Notes: generated by a model not told the origin, from the letters alone. A DNA stretch of 64,000 nucleotides from Microcoleus vaginatus HSN003 (GCF_022701255.1 NZ_CP031705.1:434001-498000), one strand, 5' to 3'. Numbered from the stretch's first letter, positions 55,023-63,865 are shown. A program made the numbers and translations.

Positions 55023-56060
55023 TCAAAGTTCTAAAGGAGCCAGAGCGTTCAATAACTCTTCTAGGATAAATCGCAGCAAAGATTGAGTTGCTAATATTAA
55101 ACCTAATCGGGATTGGGCTAGTTTGGGCTGTTCTATTTTAACTTCTCCCCAAATTCGACATTGACTGTAAAAAGTCTGAAATGCTTCGCTCAAACACTGG
55201 GCTAATTTGAAATAATTGACAGGTTTTTCGAGTTTGTTTATCTGAATATTAGGATATAAATTGTCTAGCACTGTTAACAGTTGGGATATTAAACGGCGTT
55301 CTGCTGGGTGCACTAACCGCAGTCGATCGCCCTCGTCAATCCAAGGGATAGGATTTGGACTCGCCAGCGACCAAATTTGCGGCGCTGTAGCCACATCGGG
55401 CTGGGCGATCGAAATTATGCGATCGCGGTGGGCCATTCGCAGCAGGGAACAGCAGCGCGCGTGGCTGTACTGAATGGGAAACAGTCGATCGGCACACACA
55501 ACAGAAGATAATATTTTAGATTCTGGAACTGGGAGGTTCGTTTGAGCTAAACGTTGCAACCAGACGGCTAAACCTGCATCAGTCAACTCCATCTCAATAA
55601 TTCCCGCCGGCGCGACTTTAACTGCGAAATCTGGGTAGCACAGCGGTTCGAGTGTTTCTGCCAACTGTGCCGCAATTGTCTGCGGTGTCTGCTGCCAAGT
55701 TTTAGCCAATTTCAGGGCGATCGCAGACACATACAGCACCCGCGCGCTATCTTTACTTCGATTTAACGGAAATATTGCAGCATTCTCAATAAGCTTGTTA
55801 TGGGCGGGCAGGATGCCCACCCCACAATCAAATTCACTCTTTGTGGAACAGGCATCTTGGGCGGACAGAATGCCCACCCCACAATCCAATTCACTCTTTG
55901 TGGAACAGGCATCTTGCCTGTTATTGAGAATGGTGCCACCTATGAGATTTAAAGGAATTTGGGCCAGTGTTCCCTGCTGGGCGATCGCGCTTTGGAACTT
56001 GGAAAGCAAGAAACACTTCAGTGTAACTTCCGGGCACTGCTCCATATTTGCTGTATCCAT
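55023..56060 (-). CDS. DALR anticodon-binding domain protein with in-frame palindromic repeats
   Basis: A 345-residue protein related to the C-terminal (DALR) domain of arginyl-tRNA synthetase (HARCCSLLRMAHRD; RRLISQLLTVLDNL; LAQCLSEAFQTFYSQCRI; RLGLILATQSLLRFILEELL). It lacks the Rossmann catalytic domain with its HIGH and KMSKS motifs, so it is not a full synthetase. Residues of about 44-92 consist of two 19-residue units of QDACSTKSELDCGVGILSA type, encoded by 57-bp tandem palindromic repeats (55802-55915) that interrupt a probably ancestral continuous domain. The start is ATG 56060. Possible tRNA binding; function unproved. Confidence 0.85.
   Translation of the reverse strand: MDTANMEQCPEVTLKCFLLSKFQSAIAQQGTLAQIPLNLIGGTILNNRQDACSTKSELDCGVGILSAQDACSTKSEFDCGVGILPAHNKLIENAAIFPLNRSKDSARVLYVSAIALKLAKTWQQTPQTIAAQLAETLEPLCYPDFAVKVAPAGIIEMELTDAGLAVWLQRLAQTNLPVPESKILSSVVCADRLFPIQYSHARCCSLLRMAHRDRIISIAQPDVATAPQIWSLASPNPIPWIDEGDRLRLVHPAERRLISQLLTVLDNLYPNIQINKLEKPVNYFKLAQCLSEAFQTFYSQCRIWGEVKIEQPKLAQSRLGLILATQSLLRFILEELLNALAPLEL
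55802..55935. repeat. Two 57-bp tandem palindromic units inside a gene
   Basis: GGGCGGGCAGGATGCCCACC at 55802 starts a 57-bp unit that is repeated from 55859 with few changes, followed by a third partial palindrome GAACAGGCATCTTGCCTGTTA. Fifty-seven is a multiple of three, so the frame is kept. Confidence 0.92.
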
Positions 56061-56257
56061 ATCAGCTCATCCTACCGTAAGAGCAATGATCCACTGTTAC
56101 CGCTTGCACTGTTCTTGTACGTTAAACTGCGGAGGTCAGAGATAGTTGATCGGCTTCCCCAAGCGGGGCTACATCGAATTAATGCGCTTTTTAGCGATTT
56201 TTTTGCTAAATAATAATAATTTACGACAAATTTTTTGCTGACCTCTACCATTTTGAT

Positions 56258-56271
56258 GTATTTTTTGCTAC
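56258..56271. promoter_or_regulatory. NtcA-like box GTA-N8-TAC
   Basis: GTATTTTTTGCTAC at 56258-56271 matches the palindromic NtcA/Crp-type consensus GTA-N8-TAC, extended to TGTA...TACA. It lies 143 bp upstream of the Crp-family gene and about 200 bp upstream of the divergent DALR gene. The helix-turn-helix of the Crp protein resembles NtcA, so autoregulation or NtcA control is possible. No clear -10 box at the expected distance. Confidence 0.45.
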
Positions 56272-56414
56272 ATTGAATGTTTCGGTAAAACACAGAAAAG
56301 TCAGCACAGTTAAGAAGCGTGCAAGCTCGATCGGGGGTTGGTTGTCTCACTTTGTATCGCACTGCTGGCAGAAGCTGTTTTTCTCACTATTAAATATATC
56401 CCAGAGCCTCACTT

Positions 56415-57242
56415 ATGCAATCAACTTCCACATCTGTAGAGAGTATCGATCGACCTTTTATCACTTGGCAGCGAATTATCGACTGGGCCCAGGAACACTA
56501 CCGCTGCCGCACTTTTAGCAAAGATGAGCGGATTCCGGCAAGACCCGGACTGCTGTATTTAGTCCAGAAAGGTTCTGTGCGGCTCGTAGGTAGCGCTCAA
56601 GTTAGCGCTGCTGCGGCGAAGTCAAAATCCGCTGATAAAACTACAGAAGAAGCTTTTTTGGGCTTCGTTGGCGCCGGTCAGCCCTTTGAACTGGTGGCTC
56701 AGTCTCCGTTTACTCTCCAAGCTTACGCTCATGCCGATCAAACTCACGTAGTGTGGATGTACTGGCACGACTTGGATAATTGGCCTCACTTTCGTAGGGA
56801 AATTTTGGATGCGTTTCGCTACCAGCACCAGCGGAAACTTCTCTGGCTGAGCACTTTGGGACAGCGCCGGACGATCGACCGACTGTTGGGATTTCTCACT
56901 TTGTTGATTGAGGAGTTCGGGGAACCTTACGTAGGTGAGGGCGAACCGGATGTGGTTCGGGGCTACCGGCTGCCTTGGGCCTTGACTCACGCTCAAATTG
57001 GCAGCGCGATCGGCTCGACGCGGGTGACTGTGACGCGCTTGATGGGTAAGTTGCGATCGAAAGGTTTGATTAATACTGAGGATGATAATTTAATCTGTTT
57101 GCCGGCTAAGTCTAACCCCCAAAAGACAAAAAACCAACAGCAGGACTTAGAAGATTCCCTGGAAGATTCTCTGGAAGATTCTCTGGAAGATTCCCTGGAA
57201 GATTCCCTGGAAGATGAAGATTCTCTCGAAGAATCTGCATAA
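56415..57242 (+). CDS. Crp/Fnr family transcriptional regulator with SLED-repeat tail
   Basis: A 275-residue DNA-binding regulator. Residues 1-150 are a cNMP-binding-like beta barrel (GLLYLVQKGSVRLVG) with an insertion of about 15 residues (AAAAKSKSADKTTEE). The HTH at about 190-225 reads AQIGSAIGSTRVTVTRLMGK, almost the same recognition helix as NtcA (IGSTRVTVTRLLG). The phosphate-binding cassette is not evident, so cAMP binding is doubtful. After residue 235 the tail is Lys/Gln-rich and then carries five or more EDSL units, strongly acidic. Its regulon is unknown; NtcA-like sites are expected. Confidence 0.88.
   Translation: MQSTSTSVESIDRPFITWQRIIDWAQEHYRCRTFSKDERIPARPGLLYLVQKGSVRLVGSAQVSAAAAKSKSADKTTEEAFLGFVGAGQPFELVAQSPFTLQAYAHADQTHVVWMYWHDLDNWPHFRREILDAFRYQHQRKLLWLSTLGQRRTIDRLLGFLTLLIEEFGEPYVGEGEPDVVRGYRLPWALTHAQIGSAIGSTRVTVTRLMGKLRSKGLINTEDDNLICLPAKSNPQKTKNQQQDLEDSLEDSLEDSLEDSLEDSLEDEDSLEESA
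57150..57209 (+). repeat. 12-bp tandem repeat encoding EDSL units
   Basis: Five consecutive copies of GAAGATTC[C/T]CTG, followed by a degenerate partial copy. The unit length keeps the frame. Copy number could vary among strains. Confidence 0.92.
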
Positions 57243-57365
57243 AATTCTGCGGGAAATTGCCACCAAACAGCGCGTCACTATTAGTTTCGGGCGTCGCGCT
57301 CGTTCGCTCGACAGTGTACGATGAATTGTGTAAATTTTTCCCGTTCTCCAAAGGTGCGACTGACA

Positions 57366-58034
57366 ATGACCGATGACAAGCAAAAATCTTCAATCCCGAA
57401 CAATCAGCAACGGGTGGTATTCTGCGACTTTGACGGGACGATAACTGTTGAAGAAACTTTTGTCGCAATGCTCAAGCATTTCGCACCGGAACTGTCGTCT
57501 CAACTGATGCCTGAAATATACGCTAGAAGGCTGAGTTTGCGATCGGGAGTGCGGCAGTTACTAGAGTCTATTCCCTCTGAACGTTACGGGGAAATTGTGG
57601 AATTTTCTAGGGGAAGGCTGATGCGGCCGGGATTGTTGGAATTGCTGGATTTTTTGGACGAGAAAAAGGTAAATTTTGTGATCGTGTCCGGCGGTCTTCG
57701 GATTATGGTAGAGACGGTAATGGGCGATTTGGTACACCGGGCGAGCGTTATTTACGCTGTGGATGTGGACGCTAGTGGCCCTCGCTTGCAAGTCAATTCT
57801 GAGTTTGAGGGAGATGAGGAATTGGTGTCTAAGGTGCGGGTGATGGGGCAGCACCCGGCCGAAGAACAGGTGGCGATCGGAGATTCGCTGACGGATTTTA
57901 ATATGGCTTTGCAGGCTTCGTCGGTGTTTGCGCGCGATCGGCTTGCCCAGTATCTAGACGAACAGCAAAAGCCTTATACTAAATGGGATAATTTTTTTGA
58001 TGTGTTGGAAAGTTTGTCCCAGAAATGGAATTGA
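57366..58034 (+). CDS. mtnX: 2-hydroxy-3-keto-5-methylthiopentenyl-1-phosphate phosphatase (MtnX-like)
   Basis: A HAD-family phosphatase of methionine salvage. Motif I is VFCDFDGTITVEETF, motif II FVIVSGGL and motif IV IGDSLTDFNMA. The 222-residue length suits MtnX. Its neighbour mtnB catalyses the preceding step, which supports the assignment. I start at ATG 57366 (MTDDKQKSS), since an in-frame start at 57321 adds non-conserved residues. The spacer to mtnB (240 bp) holds a palindromic repeat. Confidence 0.9.
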   Translation: MTDDKQKSSIPNNQQRVVFCDFDGTITVEETFVAMLKHFAPELSSQLMPEIYARRLSLRSGVRQLLESIPSERYGEIVEFSRGRLMRPGLLELLDFLDEKKVNFVIVSGGLRIMVETVMGDLVHRASVIYAVDVDASGPRLQVNSEFEGDEELVSKVRVMGQHPAEEQVAIGDSLTDFNMALQASSVFARDRLAQYLDEQQKPYTKWDNFFDVLESLSQKWN

Positions 58035-58187
58035 AACTATAGCCTTTTTCAACAAAGGCTATATGTGTATTGGTAAAGTGGGCAGTACCCCGCCTAGGTT
58101 TACATAAGCCCCCGACTACTATTGTCAATAAGCCTTTCACGGGCGGGCGAAGAAGTGTTCAACCCACAAAAAAAATTACTCTTTGTG

Positions 58188-58208
58188 GAACAGGCATCTT
58201 GCCTGTTA
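58188..58208. repeat. Palindromic repeat GAACAGGCATCTTGCCTGTTA
   Basis: A family member in the spacer between mtnX and mtnB. Read on the minus strand it would translate as NNRQDACSTKS, the same peptide found inside the DALR protein. Confidence 0.85.
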
Positions 58209-58274
58209 TTGAAAATAGTACAAAATTTCACTATTAACCTAAAAAGTAGATAAAAAACTGAGGATTTGTAAACA

Positions 58275-58910
58275 ATGAGTGGCGATTTGAGATCGGATTT
58301 AATTGCAGCAGCCAAACATTTTTACGATCGCGGTTGGATGGTTGGGACTGCTGGCAATCTTTCAGCCCGCTTACCAGATGGCAGTTTTTGGATTACTGCT
58401 AGCGGCCGCGCCAAAGGGCAGTTAACTGAACAAGATTTTATCAGAATGAACTCAGACGGCGCAATTGTCGAGCAACCTGTTCCCGACAGCCGCCCTTCGG
58501 CCGAAACCAGCATTCATTTAGCCGTTTACAATTGTTTTCCAGACGCTAAAGCTTGCTATCACGTCCACTCCATTGAGGCAAATTTAGTTTCTCGGCTAAC
58601 AGCAGGAGATTCAGTGCCTTTACCGGCGATCGAAATGGTGAAAGGTTTGGGGGTGTGGGAGGAAAACCCGCAAGTGTCGATACCCCTCTTTACAAATTAT
58701 TTAGAAGTCCCTAAGATAGCCAAGGAAATTTGCGAATTCTTTGCCATTTGTGCGCCCTCTGTACCCGCTTTGTTAATTCGCGATCACGGTATCACAGTCT
58801 GGGCAGACTCGCCAGCCGCTGCCTACAATTATGTAGAAATTGTAGAATACATTTTTCGCTATACGATCGCAGCCCGCCAATTAAATTTAGATTTGAGATG
58901 GGATAGCTGA
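58275..58910 (+). CDS. mtnB: Methylthioribulose-1-phosphate dehydratase
   Basis: A class II aldolase-fold enzyme that dehydrates 5-methylthioribulose-1-phosphate in methionine salvage. The 211-residue protein has WMVGTAGNLSARLPDGSFWI, zinc ligands in CYHVHS and LIRDHGITVW, and RPSAETSIHLAVY. The start is ATG 58275. The patatin gene begins 78 bp downstream on the same strand. A role as a related aldolase cannot be fully excluded, but mtnX next to it fits salvage. Confidence 0.93.
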   Translation: MSGDLRSDLIAAAKHFYDRGWMVGTAGNLSARLPDGSFWITASGRAKGQLTEQDFIRMNSDGAIVEQPVPDSRPSAETSIHLAVYNCFPDAKACYHVHSIEANLVSRLTAGDSVPLPAIEMVKGLGVWEENPQVSIPLFTNYLEVPKIAKEICEFFAICAPSVPALLIRDHGITVWADSPAAAYNYVEIVEYIFRYTIAARQLNLDLRWDS

Positions 58911-58988
58911 GATTGAGCGGTGCATGAAGTTGGAGGCTTGGGAATTTGAGATTAGGAAACGAGCAAACATCGAGAATAGGCAACAATT

Positions 58989-60023
58989 ATGGCTAAATAT
59001 ACCAGAATTTTATCGATAGATGGAGGGGGAATTAGAGGGATTATACCCGCGCAAGTTTTAGTTAGCATTGAGTCAAAGCTGCAACAGAAAAGTGGCAACC
59101 CAGATGCGAGAATAGCTGACTATTTTGATTTAATCGCGGGCACAAGTGCGGGAGGCATTTTAACTTGCATCTATTTGTGTCCCGATGCCGAAAATCCCAC
59201 CAGACCTCGGTGGTCAGCCCAAGACGCTGTTAATTTTTCGATTCAGAGCGGCCGCGACGTTTTTAAGAGTCCATTTTGGAAAAAACTCAGATCTATAGAC
59301 GGTTTGATAGATGAAAAATATCCCAGCGATAGCTTAGAACAATTCTTTTTGGAAAACTTTAGAGATTGCAAACTCAGCGAACTGCTAAAACCTTGTTTAA
59401 TTTCCAGTTACGACATCGAAAGGAGAAAAGCTCACTTTTTCGATCAAATAGATGCTCAACAATATCCAGCCGAAGACTATTTTATTAGAGATATCGCCAG
59501 AGCCACATCTGCTGCTCCTTCTTATTTTGAAGTTCCCAAAATCTACTCTTTGACAAACGAATCCTACGCTTTAATTGACGGAGGTGTATTCGCAAACAAT
59601 CCGGCACTTTGTGCCTATGCAGAAGTTAGACATAAATTCAGACTTCCAGACAATGGCCCCGGCAGAGGCCCGACAGCAAAAGATATGGTAATTTTATCGC
59701 TGGGGACAGGAGAAGCTCAGAAAAAATTTCCCTATGAAGAAGTGAAAAATTGGGGTCAAGTTGAGTGGGTTCAGCCTTTGATTAATATCATGATGACGGG
59801 AGTTGCTGAAACTGTAAATTATCAACTAATCCAAATTTATGATGCGGTTGAAAGACCCAATCAATATTTGAGAATTACTCCCGATTTGATCCACGAACAA
59901 CCGCTGCCGATTGATGATGCCTCCGAAGAGAAGATATCGGCACTGCTGAGAATTGGCCAGGAGCAAGCCGACAAGAATAATGAAGAGTTGGATAAGTTTA
60001 TCGACTTATTACTTGCGGAGTAG
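58989..60023 (+). CDS. Patatin-like phospholipase
   Basis: A 344-residue acyl hydrolase. The oxyanion loop is DGGGIRG (residues 11-17), the nucleophile is Ser53 in GTSAGG, and the catalytic Asp197 is in DGGVFANNPA. Thus the Ser-Asp dyad is intact. There is no membrane span or signal peptide. The architecture resembles the CapV/CBASS type patatins and housekeeping ones alike, but no cGAS-like cyclase or other defence gene is nearby, so I infer lipid turnover. The start is ATG 58989. Confidence 0.92.
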   Translation: MAKYTRILSIDGGGIRGIIPAQVLVSIESKLQQKSGNPDARIADYFDLIAGTSAGGILTCIYLCPDAENPTRPRWSAQDAVNFSIQSGRDVFKSPFWKKLRSIDGLIDEKYPSDSLEQFFLENFRDCKLSELLKPCLISSYDIERRKAHFFDQIDAQQYPAEDYFIRDIARATSAAPSYFEVPKIYSLTNESYALIDGGVFANNPALCAYAEVRHKFRLPDNGPGRGPTAKDMVILSLGTGEAQKKFPYEEVKNWGQVEWVQPLINIMMTGVAETVNYQLIQIYDAVERPNQYLRITPDLIHEQPLPIDDASEEKISALLRIGQEQADKNNEELDKFIDLLLAE

Positions 60024-60151
60024 TCCTAGGGTTTTAGATTTTAGATTTTAGATTGGGAAATGAGTGATGATTACCACACAATCAATCACTGCCAATCTAA
60101 AATCTAAAAAGTTAGAGCACACCAACCGCAGGTCAAGCCGACTGAAAATAT

Positions 60152-60368
60152 ATGTTGACAAATCGTGCAATAGGCGATTAAAAGTTTTATTTTTGGGTTG
60201 ATAATTGCCCTTGTCGGTTGCGGTTAGGGATTGACGACGCTGGGCGGAGGGAAAAAAGTAGACCAAGCTGCCACGGCGGCCGCGGTAACTTCTTGGGTGT
60301 TGATTTTTGTGGCGGATTTATGTTTATCGCTGTTGATGTTTCACGAGTTGGGGATTCCTAGAAGTTGA
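60152..60368 (+). pseudogene. Remnant of an MlaE-family ABC permease
   Basis: The frame ending in TGA at 60368 reads GLTTLGGGKKVDQAATAAAV, then TSWVLIFVADLCLSLLMF. The preceding in-frame part is IKSFIFGLIIALVGCG, followed by a TAG where family members have Trp or another residue. This is the conserved C-terminus of MlaE/YrbE lipid-transport permeases (GLTT-GG--VG--TT--VV-S---IF--D). A shift near 60170 joins MLTNRAI from another frame. The rest of the gene is missing. It lies in the spacer after the patatin gene. Confidence 0.7.
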
Positions 60369-60423
60369 TAATCTTGGCGATTTATAGCACGAGTCATATC
60401 CATTCCGGTTGCACTCCTCATGA

Positions 60424-60486
60424 TTGTTGACTGTTGACTGTTGACTGTTGACTGTTGACTGTTGACTGTTGACTGTTGACTGTTGA
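60424..60486. repeat. 7-bp tandem array (TGTTGAC)
   Basis: Eight or nine perfect units, with further degenerate copies at about 60510-60530. Confidence 0.9.
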
Positions 60487-60706
60487 CGGGCGGGTCGAAA
60501 AACTGAATGGTTGAGTGTTAACTGTTGACTCGATTTTATTATTCCGATGCAACCGGAAACGATTCAGGAGTCAAGATGCTTAAATATTAAGGGTTTCAAG
60601 AATCATCAACGCCCTACGCCGCCAAGGCGATTGCTATAAAATCAACATGAAGATTTTTTAAACCGCAGATAAACGCAAATAAACCCTGATGCAATTTGAT
60701 CAGCGT

Positions 60707-62251
60707 TTATTTGGCTTCATCCGCTGAGCTCTGCGGTTTAAGACTCTCAACTTTAGATGGTAGATTGGAGAAAGGAGGGCGATACACTCGAATTGCCTGA
60801 ATAGGCACTTTCCCATCTGTTTCGGGGACGATTTCGAGGATGTGTTTGGAGTTGCTCAAATTCTGAGCCAATGTTGTAGAATACTCGCGGCTTGAATCTT
60901 TAATTTGTGGAGGAACGTATGAATCCACAAACATTGGTCGCACCTGCCAGGAAATTTCAAAGCCTTTAGGCGTCGGTTTTTTAGAGTATTCATAAGAATT
61001 TTTCAGCCACCAGTTTCTCGGTTCAATCACGACGCGGCCCGACTTTGAGACAAACATTTCGTCGTTTGTACCGCTGCCGTCGTAACCTGTTTTAGAACCT
61101 ACAACGTCAAATTTAAACTTGCTGGCGTCGCTGTTAATCTCAGTAATTATCGCTTTCCAATCTTCGAGGATTAGCGGTTTTTGGCTGGATACTTGGAGAA
61201 TAGCGGGCCAAGGAACGCCAAGGGTAACGCTAGGTCTGGTGATGCTGTAAAGTTCAGGAAATTCTGAGGGTTTTTTGCCGTCGATCGCAATTTTAGCAGA
61301 AATTGCCTTGCCGTTGAAGGTTTTATCGGCGATCGCATCTATTCTATTTCCTTCAAATTCTAAAACCAACTTGCCATCTTGCCACTTAATATCCCTGCCC
61401 ACTGTATAGGTTTTCACTAAATCCTGCTGCGGTTGAGGAGAATTTGGCTTGTATCGCAGATGCGGTTTTATGAGAGCAGCTAGGAGAAAATTTCCCCAAT
61501 CGTTGAGGTGAATGTTGTCGCTCAATAGCTGTTTGGGCTGCAAGCCATTATCTTTCAAATACCGCATCCAAGGTTCACGAATTTCGGCGATTTCGCAGCC
61601 GTATTTATCGGCCAACTCAGGCAGCCATTTAGTAGAATGAGTGTTGTGCCATTCGTATCGGCTGACTGAATTTGGATCGTCGCTGTTGCCTGTCGGCATC
61701 CAGTCGATGTGGTCTGAATGCAAGAGTATTTCGCTAGCAGTGCGGCTGCGGACATTGGCAATTATGGCTTCGTAATCTTCACCGCCTCCGTAGACGTGAA
61801 AAATTAGCAAGTCTGGATAAAAAGGATACAAATCGTGTTCGCTGGGACGGATTAAAAGCGGGGCGGCAAATCCTCCGATTGCCCGATTTTCCACAATCAA
61901 ATCTGCATTGGGAAATCGCTGTCTCAAATCCTTTACTACATCTTTCCACCAATCTTGTTCTGTGATAGATTGACCGTAAAATAGGATACGCACTTGGCGG
62001 CGGTCTGTTGGAGTGCTAGCTGCAAGTAGCCCCATCGTCCTTTGAATCCTCGCTCCAAAAGTAGCATTATTTTCAATAGGAGCGGGTGGGGGGAATGGCG
62101 TATCGGCCGCTATTTTTTTGATCAGCGGAACTAACAGAAAGCTCAGACACAAAAAAAGCAGCCACAAGTAGCGATAAATCTTGGATTTTCTGCTATTTCC
62201 TTGGTGTTTTGCCATTGTTTTATTTTTCCCTGTCTGTTTCACTTCGCTCAA
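60707..62251 (-). CDS. SGNH/GDSL-type hydrolase, membrane-anchored or secreted
   Basis: A 514-residue protein. A membrane segment at about 27-46 (YLWLLFLCLSFLLVPLIKKI) acts as signal anchor. An SGNH esterase domain follows: block I FYGQSIT (Ser95), Gly/Asn block around VENRAIGGFAAP, and block V DNIHLND with Asp245-x-x-His248. The C-terminal half (about 285-514) forms a beta-rich region that I cannot assign. The substrate may be an acylated polysaccharide or ester in the envelope. The start is ATG 62251; a second in-frame Met lies at residue 13 (MAKHQGNSRK). Confidence 0.85.
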   Translation of the reverse strand: MSEVKQTGKNKTMAKHQGNSRKSKIYRYLWLLFLCLSFLLVPLIKKIAADTPFPPPAPIENNATFGARIQRTMGLLAASTPTDRRQVRILFYGQSITEQDWWKDVVKDLRQRFPNADLIVENRAIGGFAAPLLIRPSEHDLYPFYPDLLIFHVYGGGEDYEAIIANVRSRTASEILLHSDHIDWMPTGNSDDPNSVSRYEWHNTHSTKWLPELADKYGCEIAEIREPWMRYLKDNGLQPKQLLSDNIHLNDWGNFLLAALIKPHLRYKPNSPQPQQDLVKTYTVGRDIKWQDGKLVLEFEGNRIDAIADKTFNGKAISAKIAIDGKKPSEFPELYSITRPSVTLGVPWPAILQVSSQKPLILEDWKAIITEINSDASKFKFDVVGSKTGYDGSGTNDEMFVSKSGRVVIEPRNWWLKNSYEYSKKPTPKGFEISWQVRPMFVDSYVPPQIKDSSREYSTTLAQNLSNSKHILEIVPETDGKVPIQAIRVYRPPFSNLPSKVESLKPQSSADEAK

Positions 62252-62421
62252 GGCGACTGTGGGATGAATGCTACGCCTCTATCAGTAGCGGTAGCCTGCT
62301 TATGGGCGCACCTCACCAGTAGCTGTAGTTTAGCCTGTATGGAAATATATTACCAACTTGAGCCAGACAAAAAGTGATATAATGCCAGCTAATTAATTGC
62401 AGGAGATCGATCGCACGTCAA

Positions 62422-62766
62422 ATGGATTACAAAACAGCCCGCAGTTTTCTGATCGACCAAGGAACCGCCCTGGAAACCAAGAAAAATCCCGACGCCTTCC
62501 TGATGCGTCTCAAACAAGGTCAACCGCCCGTACCCGGACAGGTGACATCGATTTTATTAGCTTTAAAAATATTGTTTGAGGGTTTGCAAGAATCTCCAAT
62601 GCTCGATCGACAATTAATCTCGGCACTGCATTTACTGTCAGTAGAAGGTTTGCAGCAATTTGAAGCTGGACTCCGCAGAGGAGTTTCTTGGCCACCGCTG
62701 CTGAAAGAAGACTTAAATCGAATTGCGATCGCAGTCAAGAATATCTTTTCCGGCGTCTGGCAATAA
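62422..62766 (+). CDS. Short cyanobacterial protein (often labelled dethiobiotin synthetase)
   Basis: A 114-residue protein widespread in cyanobacteria: DYKTARSFLIDQGTALE, LKQGQPPVPGQVTSILLALK, GVSWPPLLKEDLNRIAIAVK. I recall relatives named dethiobiotin synthetase in databases, but it lacks the P-loop and length of BioD (about 220 residues), so that label is not credible. All-helical appearance, no signal or membrane span. The start ATG 62422 has AGGAG about 20 bp upstream. Function unknown. Confidence 0.75.
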   Translation: MDYKTARSFLIDQGTALETKKNPDAFLMRLKQGQPPVPGQVTSILLALKILFEGLQESPMLDRQLISALHLLSVEGLQQFEAGLRRGVSWPPLLKEDLNRIAIAVKNIFSGVWQ

Positions 62767-63298
62767 TTTAACTCAGTCAACTCCGATGTTTAATAATAGA
62801 AATTGTCAAACTATACTACTCGCGAAAGCTTTCGAGGGAGGCCAAAAGAGCTGGCAGTCCCGCTAGCGCGGCCGACACCAGAGCCTCATCTTTGTAAACT
62901 CGCGATCGGAGAATACGGGTACTTTTAGACGCAGAGGTGAAAGAGCCTCGCCGTTGGAAATTTCCGGTTTCAACCCGCCCTAAATTTTTTGTTTCTCCCG
63001 TCACACAAAACATAGCAGTATCCTCAATTAATCCCTAGATATGCGCCCGTAAACTTTCTCAGGGCTTGCTCAATATTTTTATTATTACTCAGATAGGTAA
63101 CAGAGATGAAACCATGAAATAATTATTCACGATAGCTAGGGATCAACTTAAACTACATAACTACTTTTATTGATTTGTTACACGGCGCGTTTGTTTAAGC
63201 CGATCGCCCACAGCGACTCAGACACCAGCCACCAGCCAGCAAAATCACCGATTTCACAAGGGGAACGCGGCTCAATGATGCTACAGCACTTCCGGATG
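62767..63298. other. Intergenic region before the IS element
   Basis: About 530 bp. A 65-codon minus-strand frame at 62816-63013 has no recognisable family. GAGGTACAGTAGCAGCAATT at 63302 onward is coding for the transposase C-terminus and may approach the IS end. No target duplication can be tested because the other end lies outside the window. Confidence 0.4.
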
Positions 63299-63865
63299 TT
63301 ATGAGGTACAGTAGCAGCAATTAGTAAACCAGTTTTTGAGATGTTTCGGATTAATTAAGTCAAGAGCCACAGCAATTATCGTGTCAACCATTTTAGTGCT
63401 GGTTGGTGAAAACTGTCGCAATAAAGATTTAAGTTGCGACCACCATAATTCAATCGGATTAAAATCAGGAGAGTATGGGGATAAACATAAAATAGAAGCA
63501 CCCACCACGGCAATCATCGATGTAATTGAATCTACTTTATGCGCTGGTAAGTTATCCATCACTACTACGGCTCCGGGCCACAATTGTGGCACTAAACATT
63601 TCTCGATAAACACCTCAAATGCTTTGCTATCCATCGAGTTGTCCAGGGTCATTAATGCCACTACTTTCGTGAGGCTAATTGCACCAATTACTGTGACTTT
63701 CTTGCCTCGATAAAAAGGTTTGACCGCATAGGCTCTAGTTCCTCGTTGCGAACGTGCATGAGTTCTGGTTAAACCTAGCAATACTCCAGTCTCATCTAAA
63801 AATACTAGATTTTTTGGCTCGATATCCTTGACTTTTTCCCAATAGTCTAACCTTAACTTCATCAC
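63299..63865 (-). CDS. IS630 transposase, C-terminal DDE part
   Basis: 188 residues containing NLVFLDETGVLLG (first Asp), VVVMDNLPAHK (second Asp) and LCLSPYSPDFNPIELWWSQLK (Glu), the full DDE triad of the IS630/Tc1 group. The frame opens upstream of the GTG/ATG at 63865 in the same phase (TVRSSQAGTERVMKLRLDYW), so in vivo it is likely made by frameshifting from the upstream part rather than by its own start. Confidence 0.93.
   Translation of the reverse strand: MMKLRLDYWEKVKDIEPKNLVFLDETGVLLGLTRTHARSQRGTRAYAVKPFYRGKKVTVIGAISLTKVVALMTLDNSMDSKAFEVFIEKCLVPQLWPGAVVVMDNLPAHKVDSITSMIAVVGASILCLSPYSPDFNPIELWWSQLKSLLRQFSPTSTKMVDTIIAVALDLINPKHLKNWFTNCCYCTS

Larger units (their letters stand above)
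60024..60706. other. Repeat-rich spacer with permease remnant
   Basis: Besides the MlaE remnant (60152-60368), it has GATTTTA heptamers at 60035-60053 with an inverted copy at 60100-60110, and the TGTTGAC array at 60424-60486. No other gene seen. Confidence 0.5.

Noticed and set aside
55023-56060. Arginyl-tRNA synthetase
   Set aside because: Only the DALR anticodon-binding part is present; HIGH and KMSKS motifs are absent.
56415-57242. NtcA itself
   Set aside because: The HTH is alike, but the N-terminal half differs and the tail is unlike NtcA, so it is a separate Crp-family member.
58989-60023. CBASS-type defence patatin
   Set aside because: No cyclic-nucleotide synthase or ancillary defence genes nearby; neighbours are methionine salvage genes.
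62422-62766. Dethiobiotin synthetase (BioD)
   Set aside because: Half the BioD length and no P-loop; the label looks like a propagated misannotation.
62816-63013. 65-codon minus-strand frame near the IS element
   Set aside because: No known motif, no family resemblance and no clear ribosome-binding site; could be random.
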